A stretch of DNA of 60,010 bases, taken from positions 1-60,010 of the forward strand of contig CAJTWA010000028.1 in NCBI GenBank assembly GCA_910580195.1, written 5' to 3'. Numbering within the stretch: the first letter of the stretch is position 1; each line of letters opens with the position of its first letter. Below are positions 16,755 to 24,823 of the stretch, piece after piece. Below the pieces are notes generated by a model, which searched no databases, was not told the DNA's origin, and saw nothing but the letters and a program-made list of their open reading frames with translations. Made by a program: the position numbers and the translations under genes. The stretch comes from an uncultured Lachnospiraceae bacterium. Its GTDB lineage: Bacteria > Bacillota > Clostridia > Lachnospirales > Lachnospiraceae.

Positions 16755-18374
16755 ATGGGACTATTTTTAAATACAATTACGCCTTACGATAAGTACAAGA
16801 CAATTTCTGCCGACCCATATTTTGTGGACAAATCCATGCTCCTTGAAGAGTTAATCCCTGCCCTTGGGCGGGAACAGCGGTTTTTCTGCATTACCCGGCC
16901 GCGGCGTTTCGGCAAAACAGTTATGGCAAATATGGTAAGCGCCTTTTTTGGGAAGGCAAAGGACAGCCGCGCCCTGTTCCAGGGCCTTAACATTTCCGGA
17001 TCTCCCCATTATTCCCAGCACCGGAACAAATATGATGTATTCCATATTGACTGCAGCGAAATCCCAAAAGGGTGCAGTACCTACAAAGACTACATTGCAA
17101 GGATAGAGCATGGGATTTTCCAAGATTTAAACGCAGCTTACCCCCATCTTAAGTTAAACCAAAATTGGGCTGTCTGGGATTTGCTGTCTTTGGTTTTCGA
17201 AGAAACAGAACAGAAATTCATTTTTGTAATAGATGAATGGGACGCTTTATTCCATATGGCATTTGCAGGGGAAACTGACCGGAAGGAATACCTGCTATTC
17301 TTGAAAATGCTGTTAAAAGGCAGGAGCTATGCTGCCCTTGCTTATATGACTGGCATCCTGCCCATTGCAAAATATTCAGAAGGCTCTGAACTGAATATGT
17401 TTTTGGAATATGACATGGCGACGAAAATCAGGTTTGGGGAATATTTCGGCTTCTCCGAAACTGAGGTTGACATGCTGTACGGCAGGTACGCCCAAACTGC
17501 CAGCCCCCGGCGCATCACCAGAAAGGCCCTGGCAGAATGGTACGACGGCTACCACACCGCCTCTGGGGAACATCTCTATAACCCCCGTTCTGTGGTAAGC
17601 GCCCTGATGAATAACCAGCTGGGCAGCTACTGGGCCAGTTCCGGGGCGTATGATTCTATTTTCTATTATATCCAGAACAATATTGAAGACGTCCGGGATG
17701 ACCTTGCCCTGATGGTTTCGGGGGAACATGTGGAGGCAAGGATGCAGGAATATGCCGCCACTGCCGCAGAATTAAAGACACGGGACCAGATATATTCTGC
17801 ATTGGTGGTTTATGGGCTGCTTACGTATGAAGATGGGGAAGTATTTATCCCCAACAAGGAGCTGATGGGCAAATTCGAAGAACTGCTTTTTTGTAAAGAA
17901 TCCCTTGGATATGTATACCGTCTGGCAAACATTTCCTCCCGGATGCTGAAGGCAACATTGGCTGGGGATACCCATACTATGGCAAAAATCCTGCAATATG
18001 CCCATAACACAGAAATTCCCATCCTGTCCTATAACAATGAAACAGAACTTTCTGCCATTGTAAACCTAACCTATCTGGCAGCGCGGGACAAATATAGGGT
18101 GGAACGGGAAGATAAGGCTGGAAAAGGGTTTGTGGATTTCATTTTCTATCCCCAAAGGGCTGGGCAGGATGGCATCATATTGGAACTGAAGGTTGGGTGT
18201 ACGGCCAAGGAGGCTATCGGGCAGATTAAGGATAAGGGGTATTTCTTGCGTTTCCAAGGGAAGTTGGGGGAGAAGGCTAGTGGTACTGGGCGGGTGCTGG
18301 CTGTGGGGATTGCGTATAATAAAGAAACGAAGGAACATTCTTGTGAGGTGGAATGGCTGCCTTTGCTGGTGTAA
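16755..18374 (+). CDS. AAA-ATPase-like / PD-(D/E)XK nuclease family protein
   Basis: A 539-residue protein of the AAA-ATPase_like plus PDDEXK_9 architecture that is common and multi-copy in gut Firmicutes and Bacteroidetes. Walker A is RPRRFGKTVMAN near 48-59 and Walker B is FIFVIDEWDALFH near 157. The C-terminal nuclease core (about 455-500) shows FVDFIFY followed by IILELKVG, the D...ExK catalytic pattern. Biological role is unproven; a mobile or toxin-like function has been proposed for the family. The gene stands alone between promoter-like repeats and the structured element at 18454. Confidence 0.88.
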   Translation: MGLFLNTITPYDKYKTISADPYFVDKSMLLEELIPALGREQRFFCITRPRRFGKTVMANMVSAFFGKAKDSRALFQGLNISGSPHYSQHRNKYDVFHIDCSEIPKGCSTYKDYIARIEHGIFQDLNAAYPHLKLNQNWAVWDLLSLVFEETEQKFIFVIDEWDALFHMAFAGETDRKEYLLFLKMLLKGRSYAALAYMTGILPIAKYSEGSELNMFLEYDMATKIRFGEYFGFSETEVDMLYGRYAQTASPRRITRKALAEWYDGYHTASGEHLYNPRSVVSALMNNQLGSYWASSGAYDSIFYYIQNNIEDVRDDLALMVSGEHVEARMQEYAATAAELKTRDQIYSALVVYGLLTYEDGEVFIPNKELMGKFEELLFCKESLGYVYRLANISSRMLKATLAGDTHTMAKILQYAHNTEIPILSYNNETELSAIVNLTYLAARDKYRVEREDKAGKGFVDFIFYPQRAGQDGIILELKVGCTAKEAIGQIKDKGYFLRFQGKLGEKASGTGRVLAVGIAYNKETKEHSCEVEWLPLLV

Positions 18375-18453
18375 GGCCTGTATGAGATTAGAAAGATGGA
18401 TGGCTATTTGTATTGGGTGTTTGGTATTTATCTTGGAGTCTTTGGGAGCGGAC

Positions 18454-18633
18454 GGCAATTCCCGGCGGCCCTTCCCCACGCAAACTGGGCAACGTTCCGG
18501 CGAACTAACTGCTAACTCCGGCTAAGGGACTCAGGAAAGCCTTCGTCCCTAAGTCTGCGTAAGCAGTGGATTTCGCCTCCACTAAGGGCGCCCATGAATG
18601 GTTTGCTTAGGGGAAGGGCCGCCGGGAATTGCC
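18454..18633. ncRNA. Structured repeat element A, ~180 nt with 24-bp outer stem
   Basis: The outer arms 18454-18477 and 18610-18633 are perfectly complementary, and a further CAAAC/GTTTG pair closes the core. Core helices: GGCGAA (18499-18504) with TTCGCC; ACTGCT with AGCAGT; AGGGAC (18525-18530) with GTCCCT; and an AGG-AAAG-CCT tip hairpin. Element B at 58268-58448 has the same core with paired substitutions. Flanks GCGGACGGC and GCCTGTGTA match the small hairpins at 372, 38943 and 43178. No protein is encoded. A non-coding RNA or a folded single-stranded-DNA element are both possible, and the transcribed strand is unknown. Confidence 0.7.
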
Positions 18634-18669
18634 TGTGTATTGAGATAAAAAGATTGCCATAATATTGTG

Positions 18670-18872
18670 GCCTATGAAAAAAGTTTTGTTTCCCGCCATG
18701 TTGTGGTTTATAAAAAAGTTTTCTTTCCTGCCATGTTATGGCCTATAAAAAGTATTCTTTCCTACCATGCTATAGCCTATGTGAAACGTCTTCTTTCCTG
18801 CCATGCTATAACCTATGAGAAACGTTTTCTTTCCTGCTATGTTATGGCTTATAAAAAAGTTTTCTTTCCTGT
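18670..18872. repeat. Six degenerate 34-36 bp tandem repeats
   Basis: Units follow the pattern CCTATGAAAAAAGTTTTCTT then TCCTGCCATGTTATGG. They fill the gap before the convergent fructosamine kinase stop at 18908. A 72-residue ORF runs through them only because the repeat lacks stops in one frame; I do not call it a gene. Confidence 0.8.
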
Positions 18873-18907
18873 AGTGTTGGGCTAAATGGCTGAAAGGTTT
18901 TAGGGCT

Positions 18908-19900
18908 TTAGGCATACTTCTCTATTATCTGCTTTACGGAAGGGAGGTAGGCTGGGCCAAACAGGTTCAGGTGGTTCAAAAGATGGTACAGGTTATAAAA
19001 GTCCCGCCGTTCCCCGTATCCGGGCTGCAATGGGGCGGCCTCCTGGTAGGCGCCGTAAAACCGCGGGGGAAAACCGCCAAACAATTCCGTCATGGCAAGG
19101 TCGGCCTCCCGGTGCCCGACAGAAACTGCTGGGTCGATCAGCCATGCTTTCCCGTCATTTCCTGCTATTACATTCCCAGACCACAAATCGCCGTGCAGCA
19201 AGGATGGGTACTCGGGTTCTGGCAAAATCTCTCCGGTACGTCCAAGCAGCCTTTCTATTTTCTTTCCCATATTTCTATCAAAATAGCTGGAAGCCCAGCG
19301 GAATTGGGGCTTTAGGCGGCAGTCCCGGAAAAATCCTGCCCAACTGCCATGCACGGTGTTCACTTGGCTGCTTGCGCCAATGTAATTATCCTGCCAAAAG
19401 CCATATGTTCCTCTTTCCTGCGGGCTGGCGGGCAAACTCCCTTCCATGGCAGGGCTGCCGGGTTCCCAATGCACTGGAACAGGATTTTGCTGCTGGGGCT
19501 TTTTGTTGCCCAAAAAGCTTTCTGTTGGAGCCTTATGCATCGCTGCTAACTGCTGGGCAAAGGTTTCCCAATAGCCATTCCCCAAAGCCCTGCCCTTGCT
19601 ATATTCCATCAGCAGGAAAGAATTCCCATTCCCATCTCCCCCGCAGCAAAACACCTTCGGCGTGCCGATTGCCCCTGTCTTAGCAATGGCCCGAAGCCCT
19701 TCTGCTTCTGCGGCAAAAAAGGATTCCTCTTTCCCCGAATTTGCTTTCATGAAAATATGGGTCCCGTCTGACAGCGACAGATGGTAGGCCTCGTTGATGT
19801 CGCCGCCTGCCACGCGGCTTGCCCCTGTCACCTGGACCTTGCTCCCCAAAAACGGGGCAAGCGCCTGCTCCACGGCTGTAAAATTTGCTATAACTGCCAT
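18908..19900 (-). CDS. Fructosamine kinase family protein
   Basis: About 330 residues, of the ketosamine/fructosamine-3-kinase family with an aminoglycoside-phosphotransferase fold. Features are GGDINEAYHL (nucleotide loop) near 32, FMKAN Lys near 50, LMEY hinge near 95, YGFWQDNYIG, the catalytic loop LLHGDLWSGN near 240 and the Mg-binding WLIDPAVSVGHREADLAM. It should phosphorylate the sugar moiety of glycated amines so that they fall off the protein. The ATG at 19900 has GGAAGGA 10 bases ahead; a second ATG at 19912 is possible. It follows the Uma2 gene by 43 bases. Confidence 0.9.
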   Translation of the reverse strand: MAVIANFTAVEQALAPFLGSKVQVTGASRVAGGDINEAYHLSLSDGTHIFMKANSGKEESFFAAEAEGLRAIAKTGAIGTPKVFCCGGDGNGNSFLLMEYSKGRALGNGYWETFAQQLAAMHKAPTESFLGNKKPQQQNPVPVHWEPGSPAMEGSLPASPQERGTYGFWQDNYIGASSQVNTVHGSWAGFFRDCRLKPQFRWASSYFDRNMGKKIERLLGRTGEILPEPEYPSLLHGDLWSGNVIAGNDGKAWLIDPAVSVGHREADLAMTELFGGFPPRFYGAYQEAAPLQPGYGERRDFYNLYHLLNHLNLFGPAYLPSVKQIIEKYA

Positions 19901-19943
19901 CCTTTCCACCATTCCTTCCGCTCTGGCGGCTGTATATCAAAAA

Positions 19944-20513
19944 TTATGGACTGCAAGGGTCATTTAACCCTTCAAAAATCTCTCCCAATGCCATTGTTAC
20001 CTGCGGAAATGCCTTTAGCGCAAGGATGGTTTCAGCGTTATAATCTTCCTCTTCCTTATCATCCTGCAGCATATAACTTTGGCTCAGTACATATTTCCCT
20101 TCTTCCAGATAATAAATTTCCAAAGAGCCTTGGGGGGAAACAATCCAGTATTCTTCCACGCCTGCCTGTTCGTAGATATCTTTTTTCACGGTTTTATCTT
20201 TTTTCGCGGTGGAAGGGCTCAAGGTTTCTGCAATAAATTTGGGGACGCCGCTGTAGGCCCCTCCTTTCAAGCGCTTACGATCGCAAATAACCATGATGTC
20301 CGGGCATACGTAATCGTCGTTCGTTTCTGGATGATATTTAAAATCCAGATTTTCCATAAATACAAGGCACATGCTGTTTTTCAAATGGCTTCCAATCATC
20401 CGGCTGATATTCGTATTTATAATTCCATGCTTAAAATTCGGCGACGGCGACATATCATAAATTACGCCGTCTATTTTTTCTTCCTTTTTGCGTTCAAATT
20501 CAGCTAATCCCAT
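19944..20513 (-). CDS. Uma2 family restriction-endonuclease-like protein
   Basis: A 189-residue PD-(D/E)XK fold of the Uma2/DUF820 family. The visible pattern is EKIDGVIYDM near 10, FKYHPETNDDYVCPDIMVI (Asp of the PD motif), FIAETLSPSTAKKDKTVKKDIYEQAGVEEYWIV (E, then K in the helix). Members are found in many copies in some genomes and are thought to be nuclease-like. The start at 20513 is chosen for its GGAAAGG; an earlier frame extends to 20555. Role unknown. Confidence 0.85.
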   Translation of the reverse strand: MGLAEFERKKEEKIDGVIYDMSPSPNFKHGIINTNISRMIGSHLKNSMCLVFMENLDFKYHPETNDDYVCPDIMVICDRKRLKGGAYSGVPKFIAETLSPSTAKKDKTVKKDIYEQAGVEEYWIVSPQGSLEIYYLEEGKYVLSQSYMLQDDKEEEDYNAETILALKAFPQVTMALGEIFEGLNDPCSP

Positions 20514-20628
20514 ACTACACCACACCTTTCCATCGTCCCAGTACCATGCTGGCATTATTTTGATTCCTTAATTATACCACGCGGATTCTGTGAAGGAAAG
20601 GGATTTTTTACGTGGCGGGCATGCTTTA

Positions 20629-20722
20629 TTGCAGGATGCTGCCAAGTGATTTATATGGCAAATGCTCCATTGCAGGATGCTGCCAAGTGATTTATATGGC
20701 AAACATGCCCCATTGCAGGATG
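20629..20722. repeat. 41-43 bp tandem repeats derived from the neuB-like gene 3' end
   Basis: TTGCAGGATGCTGCCAAGTG plus ATTTATATGGCAAA appears at 20629 and 20670, and a third, gene-embedded copy begins at 20713 (TTGCAGGATGGTAT), which encodes the last residues ILQ of the synthase. The gene's stop at 20692 lies in the second unit. Confidence 0.8.
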
Positions 20723-21762
20723 GTATCCTCGGGGATGTCCTCTTTTGCCCGCCGGCCTACCAATTTGCCCAGTTCTTCCGGGGAAATGCCTGTGCCTGGG
20801 CGTTTGTAGGTGAGCATCCCTTCCTCTACAAGGGTGCCTTTTTTGATTTCCCCTGCGCTGATTAAGGAACGCCTTGCATTCCTCCTTGCAGTTTTTTCGC
20901 TTTCCAAAGGCTGGATTCCGTAGCTGCCACGGATTTTTTCCAGAAAGGCAATCCCTTCCAGTATGTTCCTTGCATCCTCTGGGTCCATGGCATGGTAATG
21001 GTCGTTGCCGGAGATGGTTTTGTCCAAGGTGAAATGCTTTTCTACTACCTGTGCCCCTAGGTTGTAGGCAGTCTTGATGACGTCGGCGCAGGCGTCTGGC
21101 TTCGTGTGGTCGGAATAGCCGACAGCCAAGCCCGGATAACGTTCCTTCAGGGAAATGATTTTATTCAGGTTTGCATGGCTGTATGGGGTGGGGTACTCCA
21201 AAACGCAGTGCATCAGCACAATCCGCTCCCTGCTGTACTTCCGTATGCAGGCAAGGGCCCGGTCAATTTCCCCGGCTTCTGACGCCCCAACGGAGAGCAG
21301 GATGGGTTTCCCCTTTTTTGCTTGGTATTCCACGAAGGGAAGGTTATTTAAGTCTGAGGAGGATACCTTGTAGACTTCCATCATCCCCTCCAGATAATCT
21401 GCGGATGCAGTATCAAATGCCGTGGACAGGAATTCTATTCCCTGCATCCTGCAGTACCCGGCCAGTTCCTGGTATTCCTCTGCCCCGAAAGAATCAAATT
21501 TCTGGAAGAGTTCGTATTGGGAGGCAGTGGGTTCTTCTGTAGTGTCCCAATAGGCTGGGGAATCTTTGGCGGCAAGGGTTTTTGCTTTGTAGCTTTGGAA
21601 TTTTACTGCATGGATCCCTGCTTTTTTTGCCTCCTGCACCATTAATTTTGCTGCCTCCAGATTGGAGATATGCTCTTTTTTGGCAATGTCGTAATAATTG
21701 ACGCCGATTTCTGCAATCAGTACAAATTTCCCCTGATTGATACGTTCCATAATACAGCTCAT
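20692..21762 (-). CDS. Nonulosonic acid (sialic/legionaminic/pseudaminic) synthase with SAF domain
   Basis: A 356-residue NeuB-family enzyme that condenses phosphoenolpyruvate with a 6-carbon N-acetyl sugar to make a 9-carbon nonulosonate. The TIM-barrel part has IAEIGVNYYD near 18, AVKFQSY near 54, VSSSDLNNLPF, SVGASEAGEI, LMHCVLEYPTP, LAVGYSDHT and EKHFTLDKTISGNDH. The C-terminal SAF (antifreeze-like) domain begins near 290 (ARRSLISAGEIKKG). GGAGGG precedes the ATG at 21762. It is the last gene of the flagellin glycosylation operon. Which isomer it makes cannot be read off the sequence; the PseG partner suggests pseudaminate or legionaminate. Confidence 0.9.
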   Translation of the reverse strand: MSCIMERINQGKFVLIAEIGVNYYDIAKKEHISNLEAAKLMVQEAKKAGIHAVKFQSYKAKTLAAKDSPAYWDTTEEPTASQYELFQKFDSFGAEEYQELAGYCRMQGIEFLSTAFDTASADYLEGMMEVYKVSSSDLNNLPFVEYQAKKGKPILLSVGASEAGEIDRALACIRKYSRERIVLMHCVLEYPTPYSHANLNKIISLKERYPGLAVGYSDHTKPDACADVIKTAYNLGAQVVEKHFTLDKTISGNDHYHAMDPEDARNILEGIAFLEKIRGSYGIQPLESEKTARRNARRSLISAGEIKKGTLVEEGMLTYKRPGTGISPEELGKLVGRRAKEDIPEDTILQWGMFAI

Positions 21763-21809
21763 TCTGTTTCCCTCCATTTCAGTATGCTAATCCAGCACAA
21801 ACAGGTATT

Positions 21810-23633
21810 TCACCTATCTTTCAGGATAATGTCCAGTACCCGTTCCGTGCCTTTTTCCAGATGGTTTTTCAGCATCAGTTCCCGCATTTCCTTCCGGATT
21901 TGGGGCGTGCGGGCCAGCCAGCGGAAGGTAGACAGGATGGTTTCCTCCGTTGCTTCCCGCCCCAGCCCAAGGTTTAAGAACCCATTTCCCATCTGGGCAA
22001 AGGTGTGCAGCTGCTCCCGTTCGTTCTGGGCAAGGACAATGGCAGGCACGCCCATGGCCGCCAGTTCAAACACGGTGCGCCCTTGGGAAGTGAAGGCCAA
22101 ATCTGCCTGTTCCATGTATTCCGCCACATTTTTCACGTCAGTATGTATGAAAATATTCTGCCCTGCCTTTGTGGAAATGCCGTTTTCTGCTGCAGGATAG
22201 CCTTTCCCAATAATAAAGTGGATTTCCGGCATGGTTCCCCTAACGCTGCCTCCTGTTCCCGGTTTCTGGTTCTTTGCCTGCGGATTTTCCAGCATCCCTG
22301 ACAATCCTTCCCGTCCCTGGTTCTTTGCCTGCAGATTTTCCGGCATCCCTGACAAGTTTTCCCTTTTCTGGTTCTTTGCCTGCGGATTTTCCTCTGTCCC
22401 TGGCAAAACTCCCGGTTCCTGCCCTTTTAGGCACATCAGCAGTTTTTCCGCCATCCCATAGATTTTCCCCGTCAGGTTGGAAGGGTCTGTCCCGCCAAAC
22501 ATCACAAGCACGTTCCTTGCTTCCTCTGAAAACTTTTTGGGCTTATGGATTAAGAATTCATCCCGGATGCACACATAATCTGCCCCTACATAGTGGTTGG
22601 GGCTTGGGTTTTCCTCATGGTACAGGGCATTTACCACTGCATCTGCATAATATGCCCCTTCCCCCAAATCCTCTATGGTGACGACTTTCCCTGCCAGCCC
22701 TTTTAAGCGGAGGATATGCTCCTTCGTGGTGTTCAGGCAGTCATTTACCACTACATCTGGGCGCCAGCCCTCCAGAAATGCATAAAATTCCTCCTCTTCC
22801 CCAATGGCATGGACAGGGAAATGGCTGTCTTTCAGCCGCTCATATCCTTCCCTGCAGCTATGCTTTGTCACAAACATGATTTCATGCCCGGCCATCCGGT
22901 AAGCTAGCGTCAGGCAGTGGTAAATATGGCCCATCCCCAGTTCCCGGTAGCCGTCTGCCCGGAATACCACCCGTTTCTTGCACAAGGCATGTTCGCAGAT
23001 TGCCCAGTCCCTTGGGGTGTCAATGTCCACGGCTTCTTCCTCCCCGATTTCATAAATGGAAACCGACGCCCCAATCCGGCTCCCTGCAGAAATGCAGCGC
23101 CGTCTAGTAATCAGGAAAGCCCCGGCTTCTACGTAATGGGGCGGAAGGCTTTGGCGGTTTTTGCGCTCCTGATAGTTCGGGAAATACCGCCCGCCCTCTT
23201 TCCCCCAAGAAAGATGGGCTTGGTTGGACGCGCTGATGTAGGTATCTTTCCCGTCCTTTTGGAATTCCTCCAAGGCATGGGTTAAGGTGCTGGCCTTTAA
23301 TAAAGGGGAGGTAGCTTGGAGGGTGACAACAGCGTCATAGGTGCAGGCGTTCTTTCCCTCCATCTGAAGGAGGGCGTCGTAAACCACTGGGTCTAAGGTT
23401 ACGTCATCCCCGGCCAGCCCTGGCCTGCGGGCAATGGCGTCCGCCCCGTAAATTTTTGCGATGGATAAGGCCTCTTCATCATCTGTAGTCACCACAGTGT
23501 CTGTAATCAGGGGGCAGGACTGGGCATTTTGTATGGCGTAGGCTATCAGGGGTTTCCCGGCCATCAGGCGCACGTTTTTCCGGGGGATTCCCTTGGAGCC
23601 GCCCCGGGCTGGGATTACTGCCAGTATCTTCAT
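21810..23633 (-). CDS. Fused CMP-nonulosonate cytidylyltransferase and PseG-like hydrolase
   Basis: About 607 residues in two domains. Residues 1-230 are an NeuA/PseF-type cytidylyltransferase (ILAVIPARGGSKGIPRKN at the N-terminus, VTTDDEEA, DIDTPRDW). Residues about 235-600 look like PseG, the UDP-sugar hydrolase that removes UDP before the synthase step (YRELGMGHIYHCLTLAYRM, GGTDPSNLTGK, FTSQGRTVFELAAMGVPAIVLAQNEREQ). So one chain carries the steps before and after the adjacent synthase. Three 17-residue repeats (KNQ...GMPENPQA) are inserted in the PseG domain. The ATG at 23633 (MKILAVIPARGG) has AAAGGA 12 bases ahead; 23645 is the alternative. Confidence 0.88.
   Translation of the reverse strand: MKILAVIPARGGSKGIPRKNVRLMAGKPLIAYAIQNAQSCPLITDTVVTTDDEEALSIAKIYGADAIARRPGLAGDDVTLDPVVYDALLQMEGKNACTYDAVVTLQATSPLLKASTLTHALEEFQKDGKDTYISASNQAHLSWGKEGGRYFPNYQERKNRQSLPPHYVEAGAFLITRRRCISAGSRIGASVSIYEIGEEEAVDIDTPRDWAICEHALCKKRVVFRADGYRELGMGHIYHCLTLAYRMAGHEIMFVTKHSCREGYERLKDSHFPVHAIGEEEEFYAFLEGWRPDVVVNDCLNTTKEHILRLKGLAGKVVTIEDLGEGAYYADAVVNALYHEENPSPNHYVGADYVCIRDEFLIHKPKKFSEEARNVLVMFGGTDPSNLTGKIYGMAEKLLMCLKGQEPGVLPGTEENPQAKNQKRENLSGMPENLQAKNQGREGLSGMLENPQAKNQKPGTGGSVRGTMPEIHFIIGKGYPAAENGISTKAGQNIFIHTDVKNVAEYMEQADLAFTSQGRTVFELAAMGVPAIVLAQNEREQLHTFAQMGNGFLNLGLGREATEETILSTFRWLARTPQIRKEMRELMLKNHLEKGTERVLDIILKDR
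22267..22419 (-). repeat. Three in-frame 51-bp repeats in the PseG domain
   Basis: TGGTTCTTTGCCTGCGGATT recurs at 22267, 22318 and 22369, exactly 51 bases apart, so the reading frame is kept. The encoded unit is NPQAKNQKRENLSGMPE with small changes. It is charged and probably an unstructured loop between the two halves of the PseG fold. Confidence 0.85.
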
Positions 23634-23666
23634 TTGTCTGTCCATTCCTTTCGTTTCAATTGGGCA

Positions 23667-24803
23667 TCAGAAAAAGCTGCCGAGGCTTTCTACATGCTTT
23701 ACCATAATCTCAAAATATTCCTGCATCATCCGGTAGGCGTTTTTTATCTGCAAAAAATCTGACTGGTACAAGTTATTCAGGTAATCGTCCACCATCTGCA
23801 GCAGGTATTGGTTCGGCACTGTCCCAAGGGTTGTGACAATGCGCTCCCCATCCTGTGCGGCTTTTACGCCAAAATCATAGGCGGCCACATGGGAAAGGCC
23901 AAGCGCCCCATTCACCCCTGCGCCCCGGGCGTCCTCTTCTATCAGGATGGAAATGTTCCGGCGGCTTAAGTTGTAGATATGGGCATGGACCCGGAACCCC
24001 AGATGGAGGTCGCAGTTATCATAAGCCGAAAACCCTTCTTCCCCATAGCTGATGTCAACGCATTGTGCCCCAGCCTTTTTGCACTCTTCCACTGCCCATG
24101 CAATCCTCTGGGCCGTATGGGGGTCTGTATAGCCATCCGCTTTCATTCCCCGGTGGAACACCACCGTCAGCTCTGCCTTGGGAAATACCTGTGAAACATA
24201 GGCTGTTACATCGGCCAGATATTCCATGGAACCTGCATTTGCCGGGTCTGAAATGCAGATTTTTTTCACGTCATAAGGATTGGCAGAATGAAACCCAGAT
24301 TCCTTGAGGAACCCTAAGTTGTACCATGCGGGGCATCCCGTCATTTTCCCAGAATAAATCCCATTGCTGCGGAGCACATTGACACTGTACCAGTCCCGGC
24401 AGCCCAAAGATTTTGTGTCGGATTCCACACGCTTTAGGAACTTTATGGTTGGCTCTGAAAATGGATAATGGTACACGGCCTTGTTGGCAATGCTGCTCCC
24501 GAACCAGCCCAGCCCAAGGGCAAACATCGGCACGCGGATGCGCCCTAAATCTTCTACCAGCGGGAACACGCCCGGGTAAAGCTGGGGCAGATAGGCTGGC
24601 CCTCCGCAGAATACCATGGCATCCATTTGGTTGAGTTCCTCCAAATGGGGCTCCATGGAGGTGCAGCGGTTGAAATAGGTAAATTCCGCACCCGGGTAGA
24701 CGTATTCCAACAGCTCCCGGCTCCTTTTTACAATCAGGAAATCCCCGGCATTTTTCAATGCACCTGACATCATGGCAAATTTTCGTTTGTTCCCTGTTTC
24801 CAT
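23667..24803 (-). CDS. Polysaccharide pyruvyl transferase family protein
   Basis: A 378-residue protein of the polysaccharide pyruvyl transferase (PF04230) type. The N-terminus has KNAGDFLIVKRSRELLEYVYP, the centre has VFCGGPAYLPQLYPGVFPL and FALGLGWFGS, and the later part has LTVVFHRGMKADGY and LHLGFRVHAHIYNLSRRNISILIEEDARG. Such proteins often add ketal pyruvate or act in glycan modification; homologues occur beside flagellin glycosylation genes. The 21-base spacing to the gene downstream and 20-base spacing to the Maf gene upstream show an operon. Confidence 0.8.
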   Translation of the reverse strand: METGNKRKFAMMSGALKNAGDFLIVKRSRELLEYVYPGAEFTYFNRCTSMEPHLEELNQMDAMVFCGGPAYLPQLYPGVFPLVEDLGRIRVPMFALGLGWFGSSIANKAVYHYPFSEPTIKFLKRVESDTKSLGCRDWYSVNVLRSNGIYSGKMTGCPAWYNLGFLKESGFHSANPYDVKKICISDPANAGSMEYLADVTAYVSQVFPKAELTVVFHRGMKADGYTDPHTAQRIAWAVEECKKAGAQCVDISYGEEGFSAYDNCDLHLGFRVHAHIYNLSRRNISILIEEDARGAGVNGALGLSHVAAYDFGVKAAQDGERIVTTLGTVPNQYLLQMVDDYLNNLYQSDFLQIKNAYRMMQEYFEIMVKHVESLGSFF

Positions 24804-24823
24804 CTGTCACTCCTTTTCCTTCC

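Noticed and set aside
18670..18872. CRISPR-like array
   Set aside because: The units are contiguous with no unique spacers, and no cas genes are present. It is a tandem repeat.
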